NCBI GenBank assembly: GCA_016584305.1 | Contig: JACEEZ010018903.1 | Coordinates: 104,475 to 168,474 of the forward strand | Length of the DNA stretch: 64,000 nucleotides | Source of the DNA: Chionoecetes opilio | Lineage: Eukaryota; Arthropoda; Malacostraca; Decapoda; Majidae | Direction: 5' to 3' | Shown here: positions 11,340 to 22,036 of the stretch, in pieces | Numbering within the stretch: position 1 is the stretch's first letter | Layout: every line of letters starts with the position of its first letter | Translations under genes and position numbers: made by a program | The notes under the pieces: model-generated | What the model was told of the DNA's origin: nothing | Databases searched by the model: none | The model's input: only the letters and a program-made list of their open reading frames with translations

Positions 11340-13945
11340 TTCTGTTCTTCCGGGTAGTGCTGGCTGATGGATTCATCCACCTTTCTTGTGTCAAGTCCAT
11401 GTATCGCCCGGCACACGTGAGCGGACCCGCCCACCACAGTACCTCACTGGGCCCTGGTACGACCTGATGTTGGAGCAGCACGCTCAAGGCACGTCCTTGG
11501 TGGTGGGCGCCTCACCACCACCTGGAACGCATGCCTAGGAGAGACTCCTCACTGTGCAGGGCTTGACGGACCACGTGACCTCCTACACACGATCGGGGGG
11601 GTACACTGGCCCTGGCTCTCTGACCTCCAGGGGGAACACACTCTGCTGTCACCAGCTAGGATAGTGGGCAGCCATCTGACTGACCACCACGCTGTCTTAC
11701 ACAAGATAGATATAGGCGCGGCTCGGGACGAGACCACCTCTCGTACTTCTGGTTGTGGGATAAGGCGGCTGGGCCTCCTCCTTGCGGCCGTGACGCCGAG
11801 TCATCATCGGCGTGGGGTACTTTGCTGTGGGACGGGGCGGGAAAATTGTCGCGAGCCCTTACTTCCCACCCGTCCTGGCCCTTCAGAGACGGCCATGTGC
11901 CACAGCCGCGACTACAACCACCAAGCCCCACGGATCAGCATGGTTTGGCTACCGTTGCCGTGTGGCTTGCGAGGCCAAGTGGCTCCTCTTCATAGCGTAA
12001 CCCGCGGCGGCGCACCAGGACCTGCACCGGACTGCCTGCAGGAGGAGGGTGGTTCCACAAATGGGCCATAAAAAACGTGGAGTACTTGCGCCGCAAACTA
12101 CGAGGCTCAGGCGTGGAAACAAGACTTGGTGGTCCCTGGTTAAGGACAAACAGGGAATCAGCCGCCAAGAATCAATTCCTCGCCCGCACCAAGCAGGAGG
12201 GAACAGGGAACAGCGGCTGTGAGCAGCAGGAAAGGCTCAGCTGCTGGCTAATCTCTTCTCTTGCAAAGATGAAGGTGGAGGCCCCCCTGCAGCCCCCCCT
12301 CGTCTGGGCCAGCAGTGTGTATAACAGTCCACAGGTTGGAGTCACGCATGTGCAGTCGATGCACAATCCTGCGAGTGGGCTCGACACCAAAAAAGCCACT
12401 GGCCCTGATGACGTCAGCCCGCACTTGTTAAAACAGTGGCGCCCGGGAGGCTGTCCTGTCCCCTCTCACCCACAGTCTTCACTGCCTGCCTGCAGGAAAA
12501 CATCTGGCCTTCAGGTGGAAGGAGGCTCGAGTGGTCTGTTCACAAGAGGGTTCCAGATCTGACCCCCCAAAAAACTACAGGGCCCTCTTGATCTCCTTGC
12601 TGTCTTGGTGGGGAAAGTGTCGAGCGGATCGTGGCAGAGGTAATCTGTCGTACCTCGGCGACAACTACCGTCCATCGCGGACCAACAGTTGGGGTTCAGA
12701 CCTGGACTGGTCCACCTCTGACCTGCTGATGCCCCTAACCCAAAACTGCAGGATCGCCCTGGATGACGGCACAGACACTGTCCCGTGGTGGCCCTTTGAC
12801 ATAGCGGGTGCCTTTGGACAGGTTTGGCAACGGAGGCCTTCTCGAAAACCTCCGAGGCAAAAGGCATCCAGGGTGACCTCCTGCTGCTCCTGGGGAACTA
12901 CCTGCAGGGAGACTCCTCCAGGTCGCGTTAACGGGCTAGGCCTCTGATTCCCTCCAGTGGAAGCATCAGTCCCAGGCTTCTGTGCTGGGGGCCAGTCCTG
13001 TGGACAATCTACGTGGACCGATTCGTCTCGGCAGCGGACAAGCAGTCTCGGCTTACGCTGTGACTGTACTCTCTCCTGCTCCTACCGCGACATGACAGTG
13101 GGCGTGCCTGCTAGATGAGGTCAATCAGCAGCTGAGTGTTTACAGGAGTGGAGTAACTTTGGCAGGTGAACTTTGCGCTCCGGAGAGACACAGGCAATGG
13201 TGGTTTTCTCGGTCCCCGCTGGCCGGGCCGCGATGGAAGGGGAGGTGGTGGTTTGGTGGCGTTCTCTCCCACTCCAGGAAAGGCCGTCAAGTTTGTGGAG
13301 TAGAGGTGGAACGCGAGAGCTAAGGTTTGACGGCCCACATCAAACACATAACAAAAAGGCCTCTCCCAGGGTCTCTGCCCCTGCAAGGGTAGCCATCTTC
13401 CCTCGACAGGGGAGGGAAGCTCATGCTCTAGCAAGGGCCCAGATACGGCCTGACTTAGAGTACGCACGCCCTCTCTCCTGGATGTCGTGTGGGCACCTCG
13501 CACATCGGAGGCTGGACAGCATCCATCGTCGAGCACTGCGACGGGTGGATGCTGCAGACCCAGTGACGCCAGACCCCCCAGACCAGTGAGTCCCCTCACT
13601 CACTGAAACACACCGACAGGGATGTCGCGGGCTTGTGGTATTCCACAAGGGCCACAGGTGCAGGGGTGGCCACACCCTGGCTGGGTAGACAGCCTCCGAG
13701 AGAGTCGCCCACGCAAAGCACGAGAACGGTGCTTAACCAGTGGTGATGCAGTGGAGGTGCCAGCGTTCCCGTCCAGCCAGCACCAACGCACCTTTGTAGG
13801 GCGCGTCTCCAGGATGTGGAACATTGTTCATGCATATATGTATATAATGTTAGTTTTTAGTTTTTAGGTCTGTATATTTATGTGTAAATTGCCCTTAGAA
13901 TAGGTAGCACACACTCGACAGTGCCCTTTGGGCTTTAGTTATGTA
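11340..13945 (+). mobile_element. Jockey/CR1-like LINE, nearly full ORF2, many frameshifts
   Basis: Reading across frames gives an ORF2 in order. An endonuclease C-terminus lies near 11,580-11,720 (YTRSGGYTG, then GSHLTDHHAVLHKI with the catalytic His). The RT starts near 12,385 (KKATGPDDVSPHLLK), followed by fragments of NYRPIS and TSDLLM. The motif A region is read as the broken DIAGAFGQVW near 12,800. A motif B fragment lies near 12,970, and the YADD-type box near 13,055 is damaged. The thumb and tail follow (AQIRPDLEYARPLSWMS, RRLDSIHRRALRRVDAADPVTP). The 3' end runs into the (GA)n tract. It is much more GC-rich than its surroundings. At least ten frame breaks rule out function. Confidence 0.85.
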
Positions 13946-13954
13946 TGTTTTTAA

Positions 13955-13956
<2 letters not shown>

Positions 13957-14003
<47 letters not shown>

Positions 14004-14019
14004 AGAGAGAGAGAGAGAA
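13957..14019. repeat. (GA)n microsatellite
   Basis: About 60 bases of near-perfect GA at the LINE tail. It is the inverted counterpart of the CT-rich tract at 10,840. Confidence 0.95.
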
Positions 14020-14152
14020 GTAATCTCCTTCCCGTAATCCCGCCACCACCCTCAAAATGGCGCTAGGATTTAATCCACTGGGATCAAAGAAGGTGTTAGT
14101 TGAGTTGACAACAAGGACAGGTTTGGGGTTCAGGAATATCCAGCTTGAGTTT
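14020..14152. repeat. Right arm of the 3.4-kb inverted repeat
   Basis: The reverse complement matches 10,705-10,853, including GAACCCCAAACCTGTCCTTG and CCATTTTGAGG followed by GTGGTGGCGGGATTA. The arms therefore flank the LINE at 11,340-13,945. Confidence 0.85.
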
Positions 14153-14477
14153 ACATACCATAAGGTTTCATTTTCAGATCGGGAGGTAAGTCAGATTTGA
14201 CCTCCTGAGGTATTGAGAGGTCAACGAACCTCATTACATTGAAATTGTCATTTTTTCACGATTCCTGGTGCAGTTTTGTCTGTTTTGGGAATCATTAAAA
14301 AGTTATGTTGCCATGTGTTTGGTCCCTTTATCTTCTGGAAAGCCTATCTATACATCATCCAGGATGCAACCTGCCTGAACAAGTGCCTTTAAAATGAGGT
14401 CAGTGACCTCAGAAAACAAATGTAAGTATAAGAGTAGGGCACAGAGTTATCTGGGCAGGGTGTTACTTTTGTTGGTG

Positions 14478-17135
14478 GCAGTGACGCGTATCTGTGGCAT
14501 TGTAGCTACTCGGGCAAGGCTAGCTATCAGACGCTATAGTGGGATTCTGTGCACGTGTAGCCTACCTCGGGCGGAAGGGACTAGCTAGTCGTATTGGCTA
14601 TGCGTGGGATCGGTGCAGTGTAGCTACTCGGGCAAGGGCAGCTAGTCAGATGCTATGAGGTGGGATCTGTGCAGTGTATCTACTCGGGCAAGGGCAGCTA
14701 GTCAGATCGCTATGAGTGGGATCTGTGCAGTGTAGCTAACTCGGGCCAAGCTAGCTAGTCCAGATGGCTATGAGTGGGATCTGTGCATTTAGCTACTCGG
14801 GCAAGGTCTAGCTGTCATATGGCTATGAGTGGGATCTGTGGCGGTGTAGCTACTCGGGCAAGGCTAGCTAGTCAGATGGCTATGAGTGGGATCTGTGGCA
14901 GTGTAGCTACTCGGGCAGAGGGCTAGCTAGTCCAGATGGCTATGAGTGGGGATCTGTGCATGTAGGCTACTCGGCAAGGGCTAAGCTAGTCAGATGGCTT
15001 GAGTGGGATCTGTGCGTGTAGCTACTCTGGCAAGGGCTAGCTAGCGATGCTTATGAGTGGGATCTGGCAGGTGTAGCTACTCGGCAAGGGCTAGCTAGTA
15101 GATGGCTATGAGTGGATCTGTCCGTGTAGCTACTCGGCAAGGGCTAGCTAGTCAGATCGCTATAGTGGGATCGTGCAGTGGTAGCTACCGGGCAAGGGCT
15201 AGCTATCAGATGGGCTATGAGTGGATGCTGTGCAGTGTAGCTACTCGGGCAGGGCTAGCTGGTCAGTCGCTATGAGTGGGATCCTGTGCAGTGTAGCTAC
15301 CACGGGCAAGGCTAGCTAGTCAGAGATGCTATGAGTGGGATCTTGGCAGTGTACGCTACTCGGGCAATGGCTAGCTAGTCAGATGGCTATGAGTGGGATT
15401 CTGTGGCATGTAGCTACTCGGGGCAAGGGCTAGCTGGTCAGATCGCTATGAGTGGGGATCTGGGGCGGTGGTAGCTACACTCGGCAAGGGCCTAGCTAGT
15501 CAATGGCTTGAGTGGGATCTGTGGCATGTAGCTACTCGGGCAAGGGCTAGCTAGTCAAATGGCTATGAGTGGGATCTGTGCAGTTAGCGACTCGGGCAAG
15601 GGCTAGCTATACAGATCAATATGAGTGGATCGGTGCAGTGTAGGCTACGTCGGGCAAGGGCTAGCTAGTCAGATGGCTATGAGTGTGATCTGCGCAGTGT
15701 AGCTACTCGGGCAAGGGCTAGCTTAGTTCATATCGCTATGATGGGATCTGTGCAATTGTAGCTACTCGGGGCAAGGGCTACTAGTCAGATCGCTAATGAT
15801 TGGGATCTGTGTCAGTGTATGGCTGACTCGGGCAAGGGCTAGCTAGTCAATCGCTATGAGTGGGATCTGTGCAGTGTAGCTACTCGGGCAAGGGCTAGCT
15901 AGTCGATCACTATGAGTGGGATCTGTGCAGTGTAGCTACTCGGGGCAGGGCTAGCTAGTCCGATGGCTTATGAGTGGGATCTGTGCGTGTAGCTCCTCGG
16001 CACAGGGCTAGCTAGTCAGATCGCTATGAGTGTGGGATCTGTGCAGTGTAGCTACTCGGGCAAGGGCTAGCTATCGATGGCTATGAGTGGGATCTGTGCA
16101 GTGTAGCTACTCGGCAAGGGCCTAGCTAGTCAGATGCTATGAGTGGGTCTGTGGCGTGTAGCTACTCTCCGGGGCAAGGGCTAGCTACTTCATAGATCAC
16201 TATGAGTGGATCTGTGCAGTGGAGCTACTCGGGCAAGGGCTAGCTATTTCCATGGCTATGTAGTGGGTCTGTGCAGTGTAGCTACTCGGCAAGGGCTATC
16301 TAGTCAGATCGCTATGAGTGGCGATCTGTGCAGTGTATTCTACTCGGGCAAGGGCGCTGTCAGATCGCTATGAGGGGTCTGTGCCAGTGTAGCTACTCGG
16401 CACGGGCTAGCTAGTCAGAATCTCTATGAGTGGGATCTGTGCAGTGTGCTACTCGGGCAAGGGCTATCTAGTCAGGATCACTATGGATTGGGATCTGTGC
16501 AGTGTAGCTGGCTACTACTCGGGCAAGGGCTAGCTAGTCAGATGGCTATGGTGGGATCTGTGGGCAGTGTAGCTACTCGGGCAAGGGCGAGCTAGTCGAT
16601 GGCTATGAGTGGATCTGTGCAGTGTAGCTACTCGGTCAAGGGCTAGCTAGTCAGATCGCTATGAGTTGGGCCTGTGCAGTGACGCTACGTCGGGCAAGGG
16701 CTTAGCTAGTCAGATGGTTATGAGTGGGCTCTGTGCAGTGTAGCTACTCGGGCAAAGGGCTAGCTGGTCAGATCGCTGAGTGGGATCTGTGGCAGTGTAG
16801 CTCCTCGGGCAAGGGCTAGCTGGTCAGATGGCTAATGAGTGGATCTGTGCAGTGTAGCTACTCGGGCAAGGGGCTAGCTTCAGATGGCTAGGAGTGGGAT
16901 CTGTGCAAGTGTAGCTACTCGGGCAAGGGCTAGCTGTCAGATGCTAATGAGTGGGATCTGTGCAGTGTAGCTACTCGGGCAAGGGCTAAGCTAGTCATAT
17001 CGCTAGAGTGGGATCTGTGGCAGTGTATCTACTCGGGCAAGGGCTAGCTTGTCATATCGCTATGAGTGGGATCTGTGAGTGTAGCTCTCGGCAAGGGCTA
17101 GCTTGTCAGATCGCTATGAGTGGGATCGAAAGGTG
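14478..17135 (+). repeat. 57-bp satellite derived from a tRNA-SINE head
   Basis: About 46 tandem copies of a 57-bp unit (GATCTGTGCAGTGTAGCTAC then TCGGGCAAGGGCTAGCTAGT then CAGATCGCTATGAGTGG). The first unit is preceded by GCAGTGACGCGTATCTGTGG, the same sequence that opens the SINE at 19,015. The unit covers the SINE from just before the A-box through the anticodon-like region but stops short of the B-box. Copies differ mostly by one-base indels. Confidence 0.93.
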
Positions 17136-19010
17136 AGGGTTTGCGGCAAAGACGCTATACTAAAGAAAGACTGGAAAGCTTCAAAACATAAGGTTGTAGT
17201 AAAGGCCTAACTGGTTAACTCTTTAGTGTTTATCGTCCACTAGATGAGGGCGTTAGCGTCATTGAGAAAACGGCACTCCGAAATGCCAGTGGTCTATGGA
17301 GTTTTAAACTCACATTTTGGGGTGGAAAAGTTGGTCAAACCTGAAAGAAAAATATGGGCTTATTCACTGCATCTTAAACCCAAAAATTATAATTTTAAGA
17401 ACGATTTTCTTCTATATGTATATTGTATAGCGCCTTGAGTCCCTGCAAAACCATGCATTTAACGTAAATACCAAGTATGTTATAGTTGAGAGCGATGTCA
17501 ATTTTTACTCTATTAGATTATATAGTCAATTAACGTATGTTTAGAAGTTATCTATACCTAGGCAGGTCATATTTCCTGTTATTATTGTGTATCAATCAGA
17601 TAGACAGCCTGGAAGTGCAATGTGTCGACGCGTAAGTGGCAATGTTTTTGATATCATCTCCCCGCCCACCACTCCCCGCCGCGGCGTGTCGCCTCCACAA
17701 TTATAACCTACATTACAGCACAACAGTTACAATTATACAACAATTACAGCATACAGTTGACAATTATACCTACTACAGCAACAAGCCGATTTCGGCATTC
17801 TTTAATTCTTTTTTTCGTTTTTCCAAGGCATTGCTTATTGTATTTTGACAAGGACGAGTTTTGCCAGACGCCAGCAGTACTGTCTAGAAAACAGTGTGAC
17901 ATCACCGCAATTTTACATGCCACATATACATGTAAAAATCTATTTAAGCTTTTGCTACTCGAGGCAGTAATTTGCATTAAATTGTGCTATTATAGAACGT
18001 TTCCATCGTAATGCATGTCAATCCATATAATTAGTAGAAACAACAGAAGAACTAATATTTTTTTGGGTATTCAGATGCGGTGCTCAATGTTTTATCGCGA
18101 AATTAATTTATGAAAAATTTGTCGCGGAGTCCAAAACCCGTAGACCAACCTTTGAGTTAAAACTGCCAGCGAGCCACAACTCGGGACATTTTCTCCATTT
18201 CAGTTCTTCCTCTAATTGAGGCAAAATGACTATTTCTAAAGACACCAAGTGTGAATTGTACAGTGGCAGATATGTAGATTAAGGAACATGTTTACTACAT
18301 GCCTGGAAATCAACATAGTACCTGATGAAGTCCGTTGATGTTACAAACAAACCGTGTCAAGGAAACCAAAACACTCATTTTTGGAATTTCTTAATTTAAG
18401 TAAAACAAAAGGACAACAAAATCAGTGGTTCCTTTTTCAGATATTTCAAACTAGACACCCAAGGAACTATATATGGTGTGGGCACGAAATTAAATGAAAA
18501 TTCCTAACTAAACACATTCGGTGTGCCGTTTGCAAATCGTAGTCAGTACCTTCCTGTGCAATCATCATCTCGCATGGTTGTTTACAGTTTTACATCTTGA
18601 ATCAACTCGGACGTCCAGGTCGTCCTCTTTTGAGTCTACCGTGGTTGTTACAAGACGTGTATGCTCCTGCTCTCCTCCACCGAAATTATTCCACTACTAC
18701 CGCAATCCCCTGACACAACACTACACTACCTTGTACTGTGTGCATCCATAATGACACTCAATTTCACTTAATATATATCTAATATTTTCCCTGAAATAAT
18801 AGAAAATAATAGGCTAGCCATATCTGGAACCACTGAGGTAGGTTTTCGTCCACTCAATAGATGGCGCTCTAAGCACAGAATCGGGTGCTATCTGGCATCT
18901 TTCTGGCTACACTTATTTGTTATGTTGGATAGGAATATTTCCCGTCTTTCTTTAGTATACAGTGTTTGGTGTGCGTGGCCAATGTTTACCTGTGTGACGT
19001 CGTCCGCCGC
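17136..19010. other. AT-rich sequence with nothing recognised
   Basis: I find no domain, tRNA, terminal repeat or long tandem repeat. Small ORFs (for example 17,244-17,438, 17,757-18,011 and 18,521-18,751) show no recognisable similarity. The sequence could be intergenic or intronic. Confidence 0.6.
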
Positions 19011-19014
19011 GCGT

Positions 19015-19275
19015 GCGCAGTGACGCGTATCTGTGCAGTGTAGCTACTCGGGCAAAGGTAGCTGGTGAGATCGCTACACCGGGTTCGATCCCCGGGCGGA
19101 GCGGAGACAGATGGGCTGTTTCCTTAAAAACCCCAGCCCTTGTCCACCCAGCAGTGAATGGGTACCGGGTGTTAGCCGGGGGTTGTGACCCGCCTCCCGG
19201 GGTGGTGGCTTCCCCCAACATAAGAACGGTTGATAAACGGAGAGGGGGCCATAGGAGTGCAGCTCAGGCCCTGTA
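19015..19275 (+). mobile_element. tRNA-derived SINE
   Basis: A Pol III-type head is visible: an A-box-like TAGCTACTCGGG at 19,041-19,052 and an exact B-box GGTTCGATCCC at 19,082-19,092. These are followed by a tRNA-unrelated body (GGTACCGGGTGTTAGCC, CCTCCCGGGGTGGTGG). No canonical cloverleaf forms, so this is a SINE rather than a tRNA gene. Its 5' head is the source-like sequence of the satellite at 14.5-17.1 kb. Confidence 0.8.
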
Positions 19276-19544
19276 AAATACTACAACTAGATGTCTATAA
19301 TTTAGTGGTTCATCCTTCTTTGTGTGTGTGTGTGTTGTGTACACTATTGCTGCCTCAAAATTCTGGAAATACTTTGGAACTCAACCTTCCGGCTTTGACT
19401 GAAATGAACTACCGCACTGTATTGTATGCTTATTGTACTTCACATCTGTAAAGGTTCCAGCGTGCGCTCAGCCTTGGTTAACCCACACGGCGATATGAAA
19501 ATATGAGTGCCTCAAAAAATTTCTAAGTCCAGTTAAGGTTCGGT

Positions 19545-20045
19545 TGGTATCCTTTGTGGTTACGGTTAGGTTAGTTAGGTATACTTTGTGGTTAAGGTTA
19601 GGTTAGTTAGGTTAGGTATACTTGTGGTTAAGGTTCGGTTAGGTTAAGGTTATAACTTTGTGGTTAAGGTTTCGGTTTAGGTATACTTTTGTGGTTAAGG
19701 TTAGGTTAGGTATACTTTGTGTTAAGGTTCGGTTAGTTATGTTCGGTATACTTTGTGGTTAGGTTAGGTTAGGTTGGTATACTTTGTGGTTAAGGTTAGG
19801 TTAGGTTAGGTTAGGTATACTTTGTGGTTAAGGTTAGGTTAGGTTAGGTTAGGTATACTTTTGGTTAAGGTTATTGGTTTGGTTAGGTATTACTTTGTGG
19901 TTAAAGGTTAGTTAGGTTGGTATACTTTGTGGTTAAGGGTTAGGTTTAGGTTTGGTTAGTATAACTTTGTTGGTTAGTTTAGGTTAGGTTAGGTATACTT
20001 TTTGGTTAAGGTTAGTTATGTTCATACTTTGTGTTAAAGGTTAGG
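19545..20045 (+). repeat. Telomere-like array: GGTATACTTTGTGGTTAAGG plus (TTAGG)n
   Basis: About 15 irregular units of a 35-45 bp repeat combine GGTATACTTTGTGGTTA with runs of AGGTTAGGTTAGG. TTAGG is the canonical arthropod telomere repeat, but here it is degenerate and interstitial. A related array in reverse complement is at 24,585-24,720. Confidence 0.9.
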
Positions 20046-20444
20046 TAATTTTTACATATAGTGACTTTGGATATTTTTTGGGGAGCCATAAATCACTTAT
20101 AGTTGCTTCCCCCCACCCAAAAACCCCGTATTCCCGCCAGTTTCCCCATGACTTGTTTGCTAGAGGGGGAAGAACAAAAATATAGGGCTGAAGGCTTCTT
20201 CCAAAGTGGGTTAACCAAACATCTTACCTTAACACCACACTGATCATTGTGATAACCTCTCTTAGTGTTTGAGACCCACCAACAAAACAATGACTGAATT
20301 GCTATTATTAAGGAGAACTGGCGCCCCATCTCTAAGCGCCTCCGTACTCACGTTTTCTTTGTCAATTCTGTTCCGCCTGGGGTCCTCGGACCTTTAGGCA
20401 CTTCTTAACTAAATATAACACTTAGTGGTAATAATTCACACTAG

Positions 20445-21075
20445 GACCACAATGATGCCCTACACAATTGTGAATGGTTTTTGTTTACCTTATTGTGTTT
20501 TCTAGGAAACATTCTCTCTATGCAGCTTTCTGTCTGCAAATCAAATAGTTTTCGGAGATATAGACGTGTTAGGTGGGGGGAGGAATATGTCTCCTGGTGT
20601 ACAAAATTCCTCCCTCTTCGCTCTTTCTTTTGACCGGCATCGCTTTTTGGTTCGGATTTATTAAAAAAATTATTATTTGACCCAAGTTAGAGGTTTAAAG
20701 GTTAGGTTAGGTAAGGTAAGGTAAGGTAAGGTAAGGTAAGGTAAGGTAAGGTAAGGTTAGGTTAGGTTAGGTTAGGTTAGGTAAGGTAAGGTAAGGTTAA
20801 GGTTAAGGTTCAGGTTAGATTAGGTTAGATTAGGTTAGGTAAGGTAGCCACGGGTGCGCCTCCGAAACAAAAGCGATGCAGGTCACAAGAAGAGGAAGAG
20901 GGAGGCATTTTGTAAACAAGGAGACATATTCCTCCCCCCACCTAAAATGTTCTATATCTCCGAAACTATTGATTTGCGATGGAAAGCTCAAAGAGACAAT
21001 GTCTCTTAGAATACAATAAGGTAAACAAAAACCATGCTCCCAATTGAGGTTTGGTGCCATCGTAAAAATGTACCA
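20445..21075. repeat. Foldback element with TAAGG/TTAGG core
   Basis: The left arm (about 20,450-20,670, containing GGTTTTTGTTTACCTTATTG and GGTGGGGGGAGGAATATGTC) is the reverse complement of the right arm (about 20,850-21,060). The core at 20,700-20,848 is a perfect-looking (GGTAA)n then (GGTTA)n array. There is no ORF. Confidence 0.8.
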
Positions 21076-21253
21076 GATATACACTTTTACGATAATGATG
21101 AATCCACTACAATGTTGATAAGATGCAGAAGCAACACACTGAAACTAAACTCCAGGAACAGACACACCAACGGGAACACAGCATGCACGACATGTAACAC
21201 TGGACAGGATGAAACTTTAGAACACTTTTTATTACAGTGCCAGGAATATAAAG
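21076..21253 (+). mobile_element. LINE C-terminal fragment, 5' side of an insertion
   Basis: The translation carries RSNTLKLNSRNRHTNGNTAC, then CTTCNTGQDETLEHFLLQCQ. This is the Cys/His (CxxC...H...C) motif found after the RT in many LINE proteins. It is cut after QEYK at the ATATAAAG target site. The frame resumes at 25,349 as KDIRKN, so the two parts were once one ORF. Confidence 0.8.
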
Positions 21254-21439
21254 GAATTATAGACTACTCGACCCACGTGACAACTCGACCTCGCCGCGAG
21301 ACAACTCGACCTCGCCTAAAAGACAGCTCGACCCACGGAAAAAGACAAGTCGACCCACATCAGCGAAGGCGGAGAAAGCATTTACTATATTTGTTACTGT
21401 TTCCATATGTCGCATACATATACGTTTTCCTACTGTGAC

Positions 21440-21440
<1 letters not shown>

Positions 21441-21506
<66 letters not shown>
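21441..21506. repeat. (TA)n microsatellite, left flank of transposon
   Basis: About 66 bases of perfect TA. The array resumes at 24,489-24,524 on the other side of the transposon. Confidence 0.98.
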
Positions 21507-21510
<4 letters not shown>

Positions 21511-21563
21511 GGTGTCCCAAGATCATAGAGGGAAAAAATGAAACATGTTTTTTTCCCTTGCTC

Positions 21564-21883
21564 GTGTTTTACTTCTGTTCACACAAGCATAAGAAGAGTT
21601 CCTGTGTTTTACTTCTGTTCACACACATAAGAAAATTCCTGTTTTTTACTTCTGTTCACACAAGCATAAGAAGAGTTCCTGTGTTTTACTTCTGTTCACA
21701 CAAGCATAAGAAGAGTTCCTGTGTTTTACTTCTGTTCACACAAGCATAAGAAGAGTTCCTGTGTTTTACTTCTGTTCACACAAGCATAAGAAGAGTTCCT
21801 GTGTTTTACTTCTGTTCACACAAGCATAAGAAGAGTTCCTGTGTTTTACTTCTGTTCACACAAGCATAAGAAGAGTTCCTGTG
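21564..21883. repeat. 40-bp tandem repeat inside the transposon
   Basis: About eight copies of TGTGTTTTACTTCTGTTCAC plus ACAAGCATAAGAAGAGTTCC. All but the second copy are nearly identical. It lies 60 bp inside the left terminus, the position where subterminal transposase-binding repeats are often found in DNA transposons; that role is inference. Confidence 0.93.
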
Positions 21884-22036
21884 AAATAAGTTGAAATTCG
21901 GAGAATATTTAGGGGTCGCGACAAACTGAACAATTTTCTAATAACCTTCAAAAACAAAGAAAAAACTCAAAACATCCCACATTTTTAGAAAGAAACTTAT
22001 AAGGAAACCAAAACAGACCGTTTTCATTGTTTCCAT

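Noticed and set aside
14478..17135. CRISPR-like array
   Set aside because: The 57-bp units are contiguous with no unique spacers, the context is eukaryotic, and the unit matches a SINE head.
19545..20045. True chromosome end
   Set aside because: The TTAGG runs are degenerate, interspersed with other sequence and lie inside the window between transposons.
21257..21749. ORFs with isoleucine-tyrosine repeats
   Set aside because: They cross the (TA)n array and the 40-bp tandem repeat; no independent coding evidence.
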